A stretch of 62,546 bases of DNA from Rhodoblastus acidophilus (GCF_900187365.1 NZ_FYDG01000016.1:1-62546); one strand, 5' to 3'; counted from the first letter of the stretch, positions 8,391 through 17,244 are shown. Notes: generated from the letters alone by a model not told the origin. Made by a program: numbers and translations.

Positions 8391-8851
8391 GCCGTGACTC
8401 TTTTCTCGGTCATTCCGGATTGGGTGTCGAGATCGAGGGCGAGGCCGACGAACCGGCCGTCGCGTTCGGCCGTGGACTCGATGTAGTCGAAACCGGCGGT
8501 GTCGGTGAAGCCGACGACATGGGCGCCCAAAGCCGAAACCTCGTCGTAGAGAATGCCCATCGCGTCGAGGAAAGAGGTGGGATAGTTCTGCTGGTCGCCC
8601 GTGCCGAACAAGGCGATCTTCTTGCCTTTGAGATTGGCGCCGCGCAGCTTGCCGATATTGTCTTCCCAATCCGTTTGCAGGGTTCCGTCGCCATAGGTAG
8701 GCGATCCCAGCACCAACAAGTCGCAATTCTCGAAGTCGGCGACCCCCGCCTTTTTAATATCAATGGTCCGCCCCTGGCATTTTGCGGCGATTTTAGCGGC
8801 GACGCCGCGGGTTGCGCCGCCGTCGGAACCAAAAATGATGTTGATCTTCAT
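8369..8851 (-). CDS. nifF: Flavodoxin, nitrogenase-type
   Basis: This 160-residue FMN protein carries low-potential electrons, in nitrogen fixers to nitrogenase reductase. The phosphate-binding loop FGSDGGATRGVA sits at residues 7-18, the first FMN-flanking loop is LGSPTYGDGTLQTDW (about 48-62), and the second is GTGDQQNYPTSFLDA, with ALFGTGDQQNY as the family signature. The segment after GDQQNY is that of long-chain flavodoxins, as expected for NifF. It is followed by the overlapping DUF2023 gene. The 130 bp upstream carry two perfect palindromes, but I could not find a canonical sigma-54 -24/-12 element. The presence of nifB in the same window supports the nif assignment. Confidence 0.9.
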   Translation of the reverse strand: MKINIIFGSDGGATRGVAAKIAAKCQGRTIDIKKAGVADFENCDLLVLGSPTYGDGTLQTDWEDNIGKLRGANLKGKKIALFGTGDQQNYPTSFLDAMGILYDEVSALGAHVVGFTDTAGFDYIESTAERDGRFVGLALDLDTQSGMTEKRVTAWLNQLL

Positions 8852-8882
8852 TTAGTCTCCTCATTTTATTAGCGTTTAATAA

Positions 8883-8904
8883 CGCGCGCATAAGTATGCG
8901 CGCG
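8883..8904. promoter_or_regulatory. 22-nt palindrome in the nifF leader
   Basis: CGCGCGCATA (8883-8892) and TATGCGCGCG (8895-8904) form a perfect inverted repeat around AG, 32 bp upstream of the nifF start on the minus strand. As RNA it would form a 10-bp hairpin close to the ribosome-binding site; as DNA it could be an operator. The site does not match the NifA upstream element (TGT-N10-ACA). Confidence 0.55.
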
Positions 8905-8953
8905 ACAACGTCGCCGTAAATTAGATTTATCATGGGCGTAAGAACCGCATATG

Positions 8954-8970
8954 GTCGAAGAATCTTCGAC
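8954..8970. promoter_or_regulatory. 17-nt palindrome upstream of nifF
   Basis: GTCGAAGA (8954-8961) and TCTTCGAC (8963-8970) form a perfect inverted repeat centred on one base. It is nested within a weaker outer repeat AACCG (8943-8947) / CGGTT (8976-8980). It lies about 100-120 bp upstream of nifF, a distance suited to an activator or repressor dimer site. The binding protein is unknown. Confidence 0.5.
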
Positions 8971-8980
8971 GAATACGGTT

Positions 8981-9520
8981 GGGCGTTCCGTCACGCAAGA
9001 ATCGCCAACTCATGTTCATCGCGCAAATGAAAACCAATAAATTAGAACGGTTCTACATTGTGGCGTTGTGCGTCTTGACGCGCGCTTCGAGCGGGCGCGA
9101 CGCGACCGACGGCGGCGGAGCATCCCCCGCAAATCAGCAGGGGAAGTGAATCACGCCGCCCGCATCGCGGCAACGGTCGAGTTCTTCAACACAATCGGCT
9201 CATTTGAGCCCTACCCAGTTGTGTCGGGGGACTTCTCGTCGTGAGCCGAAACCTGCCGGACGCCGTGCAATCCGGTTCGATGATGCCCGACTGCTTAATG
9301 CCCGGTGAGCGTTTCTCGCGAAGGATGCCACGGCCTTCGTCAATGATGTGCTGGCGGTGATCTTCCAAGTCTATTCCTGAAGACCAACGGTTCAAGCATC
9401 GTAACGCCTGGAATATAGCATCACGTTGGGGCCGCGAGAATGATGCTCCGAATAAGATGTAAATATGATTTCGCCGATGCTCGCGATTCCTGATCTATAA
9501 ATGAACGATAATGCACAAAG
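8981..9520. other. Intergenic region with no assignable gene
   Basis: About 540 bp in which both strands contain only short frames without family resemblance. A small inverted repeat GGCTCA-TT-TGAGCC lies near 9198-9211. I see no RNA gene or mobile-element end that I can support. Confidence 0.4.
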
Positions 9521-10162
9521 CTACACGTCTACGCTCGCGCGGAGAGTGTCCAGATACGCGCAGAACATGTCGGCTAGAGCGCGCGCACGGGCGTCGATGG
9601 CGGCAGGTGCATATTCGCCTTCAGAGATCTGCTTTCCGACCGCTTCCATCGCCGTCATCATGACATCGGCCGCGACGATGCGCACGGATTGCGGGGTGTG
9701 CGGGAGCGCCTCACGCATGAAGGCGCGCACCGTCCGCGTGACCGCCAGACGAAGCCGGCGGGCTTCTGGCGCATCGCGATAAAGCCGTTCCGCGTCGTCC
9801 AACGCGGCGCGCATTCCGGCTTCCTCGCATTCGGAACGGATGAATTCGTGAACGGCCGCGCGCAGCCGCTCCAACGGCGGGAGCGTCGCGTCCGCGATGA
9901 TGCCGCCCAGGAGCCCGCCGGTCTCTTTCCATTCATCGGCCTGAAGGCGGAACAGGATCGCCTCCTTGTTCGGAAAATATTGGTAGAGCGATCCGACGCT
10001 GACGCCCGCCTCGACGGCGACGCGGGCCGCCGTGAAGCGGCGAACGCCCTCGCGGGCCAAAACGCGACCCGCCGCTGTCAATATCGCCGCGACGACCTGC
10101 CGGGAGCGTTCTTGTTTCGGCTGCTTTCGCGCGGAAATGCGGGGTGTTGGACGGATGGTCAC
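9521..10162 (-). CDS. TetR family transcriptional regulator
   Basis: This is a 213-residue TetR/AcrR-type repressor. The N-terminal helix-turn-helix (about residues 15-62) is textbook: RSRQVVAAILTAAGRVLARE, then FTAARVAVEAGVSVGSLYQYFPNKEAIL. The rest is a helical ligand-binding and dimerisation domain without recognisable ligand signature. Length is normal. It is divergent from the siderophore-interacting protein/O-methyltransferase pair across 118 bp, so it very likely regulates that pair and itself. The ligand is unknown. Confidence 0.9.
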   Translation of the reverse strand: MTIRPTPRISARKQPKQERSRQVVAAILTAAGRVLAREGVRRFTAARVAVEAGVSVGSLYQYFPNKEAILFRLQADEWKETGGLLGGIIADATLPPLERLRAAVHEFIRSECEEAGMRAALDDAERLYRDAPEARRLRLAVTRTVRAFMREALPHTPQSVRIVAADVMMTAMEAVGKQISEGEYAPAAIDARARALADMFCAYLDTLRASVDV

Positions 10163-10280
10163 GGACAGCCTCCGGAACGCGAATTGATAACGCGACTATC
10201 TATTCGTATTATTCGATCAACGCAAGGCGGCGCCGACAAGGTCATCATCAGCCGTCGCCCCGCCCCGAATGAGGTTAACA
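10163..10280. promoter_or_regulatory. Divergent promoter region, tetR / SIP operon
   Basis: The stretch 10182-10222 is AT-rich within a GC-rich surrounding (CGACTATCTATTCGTATTAT) and is the likely TetR operator and double promoter. No perfect palindrome longer than 5 bp per arm was seen, so the operator boundaries are not defined. Confidence 0.4.
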
Positions 10281-11036
10281 ATGAGCAGCGAGACGAATGA
10301 AGCGCACACAGTACCCGCATCGCAGGCCGATGGACGGCTGACCCGAACCCTGGTCCGCTGGTTGATGAGACCGGCAGTGATCGCCTCCGTTGACGAGTTG
10401 TCGGATCGTTTTCGTTTGATAAGCTTCGAGGGCGAGGGATTGCGCGCAGCAGCCTGGCGGCCCGGACAGAAAATCCAGGTCAAAGTCGGCGGAGGGCTCA
10501 CCGCCCGCACCTATACGCCGATATCGTGGGACGCCGCCGCCGGCGCCGCCTCCATCCTCGTCTGGCTGCGCGGTGAGGGGCCAGGGAGCGCGTGGGTCCG
10601 ATCCCTGACACCTGGGCAGGCATGCCAGTTTCGGGGTCCGCGCGCCTCCCTCGACATCGCGGACCTGAAACCGCCCTTCGTGCTCTTTGGCGACGAGACC
10701 TCGTTCGGCCTGGCGTCATCCGTCGCCGGCCTTCGTCCCCAAGACGCCACGAGCGCGTTCCTGTTCGAGGTAACATCGGCGGACGAATGCGCGCCGGTGC
10801 TCGAACGGCTTGGCGTCGAGGCTGCCCTCATCGAGCGCCGCGCCGGAGACGCCCATCTGGCGGCGATCGAGACGCAGATCGAGCGCCATGCCGGCGCGGC
10901 TGATGTGCGTTTCGTCCTGACTGGAAAAGCGCAGTCCATCCAGCGGGTCAGCCGCGCACTCAAGGCCGCCGGCGTCGGTTCGGCCCGCATCCTCGCCAAA
11001 GCCTACTGGGCGCCAGGCAAAGCCGGTCTGGACTGA
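10281..11036 (+). CDS. Siderophore-interacting protein (ferric reductase, SIP family)
   Basis: This 251-residue FAD-dependent reductase belongs to the SIP/ViuB family, which uses NAD(P)H to reduce ferric siderophores or related flavin substrates in the cytoplasm. The flavin-binding RxYT motif appears as LTARTYTPISW (about residues 73-83). A beta-barrel with GPGSAWVRSLTPGQ and GPRASLDI follows, then the NAD(P)-binding half (FVLFGDETSFGLAS) ending AKAYWAPGKAG, typical of the family. The ATG at 10281 is preferred over the in-frame ATG at 10269 because GAGG lies 8 bp before it. It is followed by a methyltransferase gene and controlled, by position, by the divergent TetR. Such pairs can also act in xenobiotic resistance, so an iron role is not certain. 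Confidence 0.82.
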   Translation: MSSETNEAHTVPASQADGRLTRTLVRWLMRPAVIASVDELSDRFRLISFEGEGLRAAAWRPGQKIQVKVGGGLTARTYTPISWDAAAGAASILVWLRGEGPGSAWVRSLTPGQACQFRGPRASLDIADLKPPFVLFGDETSFGLASSVAGLRPQDATSAFLFEVTSADECAPVLERLGVEAALIERRAGDAHLAAIETQIERHAGAADVRFVLTGKAQSIQRVSRALKAAGVGSARILAKAYWAPGKAGLD

Positions 11037-11162
11037 TCCGTCCAGCCTCACGGCGGGCCGCGCGCCGTCGTGAAATGCTCCGCAAATCTGCCGCCGGGAG
11101 CGGGCTTCGTGGATGAGTCGGGCGGCGGCGCCCTTCACGCAATCAAACTCGGAGACAACCTC

Positions 11163-11828
11163 ATGTCGACCCTTTCAACCGCCCGCGTTTCAACGCTGCT
11201 CGATCGCCTGTTCACCGACGCCGACGCCACGATGGCGGCAGTGCTGCCCAGCGTCATGCAAATCCCCGCCGATGAGCGGGCGGCAGTCATGTCGAGCAAG
11301 ACGAACTATCGCGAATTATACGCGACGCTGAAGGATGCGCATCTAGCCGTCTCCCGCGAGACCGGAGCGCTCCTCTATATGCTCGCGCGTTCGACTGGCG
11401 CGCGCGACATCGTCGAGTTCGGGACCTCGTTTGGCCTTTCCACCCTCCACCTGGCGGCCGCGCTTCGCGACAATGGCGGCGGACGGCTGATCACCAGCGA
11501 ATTCGAGCCGTCCAAGGTGGCGCGCGCGCGTGAGAATTTCGTGGCCGGCGGACTTGCCGACCTGATCGAAATCCGGGAAGGCGACGCGCTGGAGACGCTG
11601 GCGCGCGACCTCCCTCCCCAGATCGATCTTTTGTTGCTGGACGGCGCCAAGGGCCTCTATTCGGACGTACTGGCGCTGGTCGAGGACCGCCTGCGGCCTG
11701 GTGCCTTCATCCTCGCCGATAATGCCGATTGGAGCCCGGAATATTTGGCGCGCGTCCGCTCGCCCGAACACGGCTATATGTCAACGCAGGTCTCTGGCGA
11801 CGTGGAGTTGTCGATGAGGATCAGCTAA
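11163..11828 (+). CDS. Class I SAM-dependent O-methyltransferase
   Basis: This 221-residue methyltransferase is of the O-methyltransferase family 3 type (CCoAOMT-like). SAM-binding motif I is IVEFGTSFGLSTLHLA (about residues 77-92). The acidic loop ITSEFEPSKVARARENF and LLLLDGAKGLYSDVL match the family, in which a metal ion helps deprotonate a catechol-like hydroxyl. Asp of LLLDGAK is the expected metal-binding residue. The start at 11163 is preceded by GGAG 9-12 bp upstream. It follows the SIP gene after 126 bp and is likely in the same TetR-controlled unit. Substrate unknown; catechol or quinol methylation is plausible. Confidence 0.85.
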   Translation: MSTLSTARVSTLLDRLFTDADATMAAVLPSVMQIPADERAAVMSSKTNYRELYATLKDAHLAVSRETGALLYMLARSTGARDIVEFGTSFGLSTLHLAAALRDNGGGRLITSEFEPSKVARARENFVAGGLADLIEIREGDALETLARDLPPQIDLLLLDGAKGLYSDVLALVEDRLRPGAFILADNADWSPEYLARVRSPEHGYMSTQVSGDVELSMRIS

Positions 11829-11968
11829 ACGCGGCGCCGCCGACTGATTCAGGCTCTTGCACAAATCGGAATGTCGTGTTGGCTGGCGCGTGCTCCGGAA
11901 TCGGGCGGAGCAACGCCGTTCAACCTGCGCTAACCCGCACGCTTCCATTCATAGCTTTTTCATCAAAA

Positions 11969-11996
11969 GCCAAGCCTTGCTCAATCAAGGCTTGGC
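11969..11996 (-). terminator. Hairpin with minus-strand T-run, in front of the emrA remnant
   Basis: GCCAAGCCTTG (11969-11979) pairs perfectly with CAAGGCTTGGC (11986-11996). On the minus strand it is followed by TTTTGATG, so it is a terminator in that direction although no minus-strand gene precedes it. It sits where the N-terminal membrane anchor of the EmrA-like gene should be encoded, suggesting it was brought in by a rearrangement. Confidence 0.6.
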
Positions 11997-12044
11997 CGGT
12001 GTCAAAGTCACGCGAAAATCTCCGCGCACGTCTGCAATGCGGAC

Positions 12045-13888
12045 GTGACGGTCATCGCGCCAAAGGTCGCGGGCTTCATCAGCGCGGTCGCGATCGAGGA
12101 CAATCAGAGCGTGCGCGCCGGCGATCTCCTGATCCGGATCGACGACCGCGATTTCCGCGCCGCGCTCGACAGCGCCGGGGCGATGGTCGCCGCGCAAAAA
12201 GCGTCGCTGGCCAATCTCGACGCGACGCGCAAACTCCAGGAGGCGCTGGTCGATCAGGCGGCGGCGGACATAAGCGCCGCCGAGGCCGAGGTGGCGCGCA
12301 CGCGGTTTGACTATGATCGCTACGACAGATTGTCCGCCGCGCAATTCGCGTCAAAACAGCGCTTCCAGCAAGCCGACGCCGACCACAAGAAGGCCCTCGC
12401 CGCCGGCAGCAGGGCCCGCGCCGCGCTCAACGCCGCCCGGCGGCAGATCGCGGTGATCGAGACGCAAAAGGCTCAGGCCGGGGCCGCGCTTGATCAGGCG
12501 CTGGCCCAGCAAAAAATCGCCGCGCTGAATCTGTCCTATACCGAAATTCGCGCGCCGATTGACGGCATTGTCGGCAACCGGGCGGCGCGCGCCGGCGCCT
12601 ATGCCCCGGTCGGCGCGGCGCTGATTTCGCTCGTGCCCGCCAGCGGCCTCTGGGTCGACGCCAATTTCAAGGAAAGCCAGCTCGCGCATATGCGCGGCGG
12701 CCAGAGGGCGACGATCATCGCCGATGTCGCGCCGGGCGAGATCGCGGCGGCGACCATCGGCGCCATCGCCTCGCTGGCGCCAACCCTGGGGCCAACCGTC
12801 GGCGGCTGGATCACCGACAGTTTTTCCTGGCGCTGGCTGTTCTTCGTCAATCTTCCGCCGGGCCTGTTCATCGCGGTTGTCGTGCCGTTGATGTTGCGCA
12901 TTGACAAGCCGAACGTGAGCCTGATCCGCAGCGCCGATTATCTTGGCATTGTGCTGATGGCGCTCTTCCTCGGCTGCCTCGAATATACGTTGGAGGAAGG
13001 CCCGCGCTGGGGCTGGTAGACGAAACCATTTTGACGACAGCCTGGATTTCTGGCTTGGCCGGCGTCGGCTTTGTCTGGCGCAGCCTGACCTTCGCCAATC
13101 CGGTGGTCGATCTCACCGCGTTGAAAAGCCGAAATTTCGCGCTGGGCTGCTTCTTCTCCTTCATCACCGGCGTCGGCATTTTCGCCACCATCTATCTGAC
13201 GCCGCTTTTTCTGGGCCGCGTGCGCGGCTTCAGCGCGCTGCAAATCGGCGCCGCCGTTTTCACCACGGGCGTGTTTCAGATTCTGGCGATTCCATTTTAC
13301 GCCTTTTGCGCCAAACGGATCGACCTGCGCTGGCTGTTGATGTTCGGGCTGGGGCTGTTCGGCTTGAGCATGTGGGCCTTCACCCCGATCACCCATGACT
13401 GGAGCTGGCGCGAATTGCTGTTTCCGCAGGCTTTGCGCGGCGTCGCGCAACAATTCGCCGTGCCGCCAACGGTGACTTTGACGCTTGGCGGCCTGCCGCC
13501 AACCAAGCTGAAACTTGCGTCGGGCCTGTTCAATCTCATGCGCAATCTCGGCGGCGCCATCGGCATCGCCGCCTGCGGGACCATTCTGAACGACCGGACC
13601 AATCTGCACTTTCTGTGCCTCGCCGAGCATCTCAACGCGACCAATGCCGCGATGGTCGAACGGTTGCGCGCCGTCGCGGCGCGGGGCGATTTGGTGTTCG
13701 GCAATCCCGCGCAGGGCCAGGCCGGCGCCCTCAAGGACTTATGGTCGCTGACTTACCGCGAAGCGCAGGTGATGGCCTATGCCGACGCCTTCACCCTCAT
13801 CGGCCTGTGCTTTGCGGTGGCGACCGCCATGGTCCTGCTAATGCGCAGGGTCGGGCCGCCGAAAAGCGCGCGCGCCGAGGCGCATTGA
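12045..13888 (+). pseudogene. Collapsed emrA-emrB pair: HlyD adaptor fused to DHA2 permease, then frameshifted
   Basis: The 5' part (12045 to about 12735) encodes an EmrA/HlyD membrane-fusion protein. It has APKVAGFISAVAIEDNQSV, a long coiled-coil hairpin (residues 40-165) and the barrel segment LSYTEIRAPIDGIVGN to VDANFKESQL, but no N-terminal membrane anchor. Within a few codons the same frame turns into the middle of an EmrB-type DHA2 permease (LAPTLGPTVGGWITDSFSWR, FFVNLPPGL). Thus the end of emrA and the first half of emrB are missing. This frame stops at TAG 13017-13019; the permease resumes in the +2 frame (LTTAWISGLAGVGFVW) to 13888, so one base is missing near 13017. The drug exporter cannot function as encoded. 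Confidence 0.88.
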
Positions 13889-13942
13889 TCCAATTTGGCC
13901 CGAGCGACTTTGCCGCCGCGCCCCTGCAACAGGAATTTGCGA

Positions 13943-14440
13943 ATGGATATGAAAAACCAGTTGTTTGGCCTGGTCCCGCAAGAGGTCGCCGTTGGAATGA
14001 GCGGACTCGAATTTCTGCGGGGCATTCTTGAGGGTCGATATCCCGCCCCGCCCTTTGCCGAGGTCGCCGACGTCTGGCCGGTCAGCGTGGAAAAGGGGCG
14101 GCTGGTGTTTGAAGCCAGGCCTTCATCGCGATTCTACAATCCCATGGGCCTGGTGCATGGCGGTTGGCTGGCGCTGCTGCTCGACACGGCCATGGGGTGC
14201 GCCGTGCATTCGGCTCTTGAAGCCGGAAAGGCCTATGCGACCACCGACCTCCGGACAACCTATGTCAAGCCGGTGCGCGAAGCCACGGGGCGCCTGCGTT
14301 GCGAGGCCACGCTGCTTCATATCAGCGGGCGCACCGCCTCGGCGGAAGGCAAGATTCTCGACGCCCGCGGCGCTCTGATCGCGCATGGGTCGGAGACTTG
14401 CCAAATTTTCCCGATCGCCAAAGGCGGCAAGGAAAACTGA
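13943..14440 (+). CDS. PaaI family hotdog-fold thioesterase
   Basis: This 165-residue cytoplasmic acyl-CoA thioesterase belongs to the PaaI/YbgC-like hotdog group. Family features include FYNPMGLVHGGWLALLLDTAMG (residues 64-85), the hotdog central helix with the HGG motif, followed by TTDLRTTYVKPV and GRTASAEGKILDARG. Members hydrolyse phenylacetyl- or other aryl/acyl-CoA esters. The start at 13943 is supported by AGGA 9-12 bp upstream; an upstream in-frame ATG at 13895 lacks one. It lies 29 bp before the thiolase gene, and the two are likely co-transcribed, which suggests recycling of CoA esters in a degradative or polyester pathway. Confidence 0.87.
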   Translation: MDMKNQLFGLVPQEVAVGMSGLEFLRGILEGRYPAPPFAEVADVWPVSVEKGRLVFEARPSSRFYNPMGLVHGGWLALLLDTAMGCAVHSALEAGKAYATTDLRTTYVKPVREATGRLRCEATLLHISGRTASAEGKILDARGALIAHGSETCQIFPIAKGGKEN

Positions 14441-14469
14441 ACGCAAAATCTTTCCAAGGAGACATGATC

Positions 14470-15654
14470 ATGGCGACCCGCGACATCGTTCTGTGCAGCC
14501 CCGTTCGCACCGCGATCGGCGCCTTCAACGGCGCGCTGAAAAACATCCCCGCGCCCGCGCTCGGGGCGACCGTCGTGCGCGAGACCTTGAAGCGCTCCGG
14601 CCTCGACCCGGCGGCGATTGGCGGCGTGATCATGGGCAATGTCATCCAGGCGGGCAACCGGATGAACCCGGCGCGACAGGCGGCGATCAGCGGCGGGGTT
14701 CCGGTTGAGGTTCCAGCGTTGACGGTCAATCGCGTCTGCGGGTCCGGCGCGCAGGCCATTGTCAGCGCGGCGCAACAGATTCTCGCCGGCGAAGTCGACG
14801 CGGCCATCGCCGGCGGCATGGAGAACATGGCCCGCGCGCCCTATCTGATGGACGGCGCGCGCTGGGGCTATCGCATGGGACCAGCGGAAATCCAGGATTC
14901 CCTGCTTCGCGACGGTCTCAACGACGCCTTTTCCGGCGAACATTCCGGCTGGCATACGGAAGATCTGGTCACCCACGCGCGACTCACCCGCGAGGACCAG
15001 GACCGCTTTGCCGCGCGCTCGCAGCAGCGTTTCAGCGCGGCCCAGCAGGCGGGCAAATTCACCGCCGAAATTGTCGCGGTGGAATTGCCGGGCAAGAAGG
15101 GCGTTGAAACCTTCGCCGTCGATGAAGCGCCGAGGCCGAATACCACATTTGAGGCGCTGGCCAAGCTTCGCCCGGCCTTTCGGGAAAACGGGACCATTAC
15201 GGCGGGCAACGCGCCCGGCTTGAACAGCGGCGCCGCCGCGCTGATCGTGGCCGACCGCGCCTTCGCCGAGGCCAGACATTTGCCGGCGCTGGCGCGACTG
15301 GCCGGCTATGGCGTCGGCGCCGTCGAGCCCGGCATGTTTGGCCTTGGGCCGGTTCCCGCTATTCACAAGGCGCTGGCGCGCGCGGGCTGGACGCTCGGCG
15401 ATGTCGAGCGTTTCGAGATCAACGAGGCCTTCGCCGCCGCGCCGCTGGCCGTCGCGCGCGAACTGGGGATAGATGAGAATATCATCAATGTCGAAGGCGG
15501 CGCCATCGCCCACGGCCACGCCATTGGCGCCACCGGCGCCGTCCTGACGACGCGCCTGCTCCATTCGCTGCAACGCGACGGTTTTGGGCGCGGCATTGTG
15601 GCGCTTTGCATCGGCGGCGGACAGGGCATCGCCCTCGCGCTCGAAATGCTCTGA
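14470..15654 (+). CDS. Thiolase (acetyl-CoA C-acyltransferase)
   Basis: This 394-residue thiolase condenses or cleaves acyl-CoA and is normally a cytoplasmic tetramer. The active-site cysteine lies in VNRVCGSGAQ (Cys90), the catalytic His in GGAIAHGHAIGATG (about His350), and the second cysteine in ALCIGGGQG (about Cys380). Usual thiolase genes read GGAIALGHPIGASG, so the local sequence is slightly divergent while catalytic residues are retained. ATG codons at 14464 and 14470 are in frame; AAGGAG at about 14456-14461 is at a better distance from the second. It follows the thioesterase gene. Biosynthetic (PhaA-like) or degradative use cannot be decided. Confidence 0.92.
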   Translation: MATRDIVLCSPVRTAIGAFNGALKNIPAPALGATVVRETLKRSGLDPAAIGGVIMGNVIQAGNRMNPARQAAISGGVPVEVPALTVNRVCGSGAQAIVSAAQQILAGEVDAAIAGGMENMARAPYLMDGARWGYRMGPAEIQDSLLRDGLNDAFSGEHSGWHTEDLVTHARLTREDQDRFAARSQQRFSAAQQAGKFTAEIVAVELPGKKGVETFAVDEAPRPNTTFEALAKLRPAFRENGTITAGNAPGLNSGAAALIVADRAFAEARHLPALARLAGYGVGAVEPGMFGLGPVPAIHKALARAGWTLGDVERFEINEAFAAAPLAVARELGIDENIINVEGGAIAHGHAIGATGAVLTTRLLHSLQRDGFGRGIVALCIGGGQGIALALEML

Positions 15655-15685
15655 AGCATCAATGCAGATCGCCCGGGGCGGATCA

Positions 15686-16105
15686 TCACGCGGGGATAAT
15701 CTTCAAGGGACGCGTCCCGATCTCCGCGCCGGTGGTTGCGTCGATGACGACCGGGCGAATTTCCTCGCCCGTTTCCGCGTCGGCGAACCTGTTCAGAGGC
15801 GTTGCGCCGTGATGCCGCCGCGCCCAGGCGCCGATCATCACCAGCACCGGCAGGAAATCGCGTCCCGCCTCGGTCAGGAGATATTCGTCGCGCGGCGGGC
15901 GCTCCGAATATTGACGCTTTTGCAGCAGTCCCGCCTCGGTGAGCGTGGCCAAGCGTTTGGTCAGGATGGTCGGCGCTATGCCGAGGCTCTTGCGAAACTG
16001 GTCGAAGCGCGTCAACCCCTGGCTGGCGTCGCGAAGGATCAGCAAGCTCCAGGCGTCGCCAATGCGCGCGACGCCATGCGCGACCGGGCAGAATTCATTC
16101 AACAC
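15686..16105 (-). CDS. HxlR family winged-helix regulator
   Basis: This 139-residue MarR-like regulator of the HxlR type typically senses quinones or aldehydes through a Cys near the N-terminus. Here that residue is in NEFCPVAHGVARIGDAWSLL (Cys6), followed by the winged helix LTRFDQFRKSLGIAPTILTKRL and the wing QYSERPPRDEYLLTEAG. The C-terminal extension (TGEEIRPVVIDATTG) is of the kind seen in longer family members. It is divergent from a second, frameshifted HxlR gene; between them is the dyad TATCGAAACGATA (16129-16141), located about 25 bp before this start. That dyad recurs upstream of the SDR gene at 26840, so this protein is a candidate for controlling both. Confidence 0.9.
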   Translation of the reverse strand: MLNEFCPVAHGVARIGDAWSLLILRDASQGLTRFDQFRKSLGIAPTILTKRLATLTEAGLLQKRQYSERPPRDEYLLTEAGRDFLPVLVMIGAWARRHHGATPLNRFADAETGEEIRPVVIDATTGAEIGTRPLKIIPA

Positions 16106-16128
16106 GACCGTCAGTCCATATTAAAAGG

Positions 16129-16141
16129 TATCGAAACGATA
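16129..16141. promoter_or_regulatory. Candidate HxlR operator, TATCGAAACGATA
   Basis: A 13-bp dyad (TATCG-AAA-CGATA) in the divergent gap between two HxlR genes. The identical 13-mer occurs at 26909-26921 upstream of an SDR gene, and nowhere else that I noticed. Position and repetition favour a regulator-binding site. Confidence 0.6.
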
Positions 16142-16242
16142 GTAACAGGTTTCCGGCAAATAGCCACAGACCGGACATTCAGGCCTGCGCGCCGCCAGCT
16201 TAAATGCTGGCATGATGCAAGGGACGGATTTAAAATAGCGCC

Positions 16243-16729
16243 ATGAAGCGAAAAACCATCGGCAATATGCAATGTCCGGTCGCCCGCAGCCTGGAGCGCG
16301 TCGGCGACTGGTGGAACATTTTGTGTCCTTCGCGAGGCATTTTACGGCGTCAAACGTTTTGACGATTTCCAGACCAATCTGGGCATAGCGACCAATACGC
16401 TCACGCGACGGCTCAATGACATGGTCGACGGCGGTCTGTTGCAGCGCCAAGCCTACAGCGAAAAGCCGCCTCGGCATGAATATGTCCTGACCAATCTCGG
16501 CCGCAGTTTTCGTCCCGTCCTGCTCATGCTGGTCGCCTGGGGCAATGAGAATTTCGCGCCGGAGGGACGCAGCGTTGAACTGGTCGACCCCGTCACCGGC
16601 TTGCCGGTCGAGCCGGTTCTGGTCGACAAGGCGACAGGGCGCGCGCTCGCCGAGGGCGTCAAGGTCGTCGCCGGTCCGGCGGCTGAAGCGGCGCTCCGCC
16701 GCCGACTGGAACAACGCAAGACGCTGTGA
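16243..16729 (+). pseudogene. HxlR family regulator, frameshifted
   Basis: The product would be a 160-residue HxlR-type regulator: MQCPVARSLERVGDWWNIL with the sensing Cys, then REAFYGVKRFDDF, the recognition region IATNTLTRRLNDM, the wing AYSEKPPRHEYVLTNLG and a C-terminal extension ending RRRLEQRKTL. The frame from ATG 16243 breaks after WWNIL: one extra T at about 16324 shifts VLREAF out of frame, and the original frame stops near 16360. Restoring one base gives a full-length protein, so decay is recent or this is a sequencing error. It is divergent from the intact HxlR gene and paralogous to it. Confidence 0.85.
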
Positions 16730-16754
16730 CCCGGCCAAGTCGCGCGCCTCACGC

Positions 16755-17244
16755 TCATAGCGGCGTTGGCGCCGAGGCCTGTTCGAGACTTCCCCCAGCC
16801 GGCGCGTTGCGGCGTTTGCCCGCCCATTTCCGGCACAGCACATAAAAGGCCGGCGTAAAGACCAGGCCGAACAGGGTGACGCCGATCATGCCGGAAAACA
16901 CCGCCGTGCCCAGGGTCTGACGCAGTTCCGCGCCCGCGCCCGTCGCCCAGACCAGCGGGGCCGTGCCCAGGATGAAGGCGAGCGATGTCATCACGATCGG
17001 GCGCATTCTCAGGCGCGAGGCTTCGGCCGCCGCTGCGAAACGATCCCGACCCTGCTCTTCGAGCTGGCTGGCGAATTCGACGATCAGGATGGCGTTCTTG
17101 GCCGCGAGTCCAATCAGCACGACAAAACCGACCTGGGTCAGAATATTATTGTCCTGCCCGCGCAGGATGACGCCCGAGATGGCGGCGACCAGACTCATCG
17201 GCACGATCAGAATGACGGCAAGAGGCAAGGTCAGGCTCTCGAAT
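16755..17244 (-). pseudogene. RND multidrug efflux permease, C-terminal remnant
   Basis: Only about the last 160 residues of an AcrB/MexF-type proton-driven inner-membrane pump (normally about 1050) remain. They read AQFESLTLPLAVILIVPMSL, then GLAAKNAILIVEFASQLEEQG with the conserved (G/A)KNAILIVEFA motif, MRPIVMTSLAFILGTAPL and FGLVFTPAFYVLCRKW. The fragment is joined directly, and out of frame, to the truncated adaptor gene upstream (minus strand). The whole N-terminal membrane and porter region is missing, so it cannot pump. Confidence 0.9.

Noticed and set aside
8852-9060. A sigma-54 (-24/-12) promoter for nifF.
   Set aside because: Candidate TGG...TTGC combinations on the minus strand have spacings of 8 or 9 between GG and GC, not the required 10, and no TGT-N10-ACA NifA site was found.
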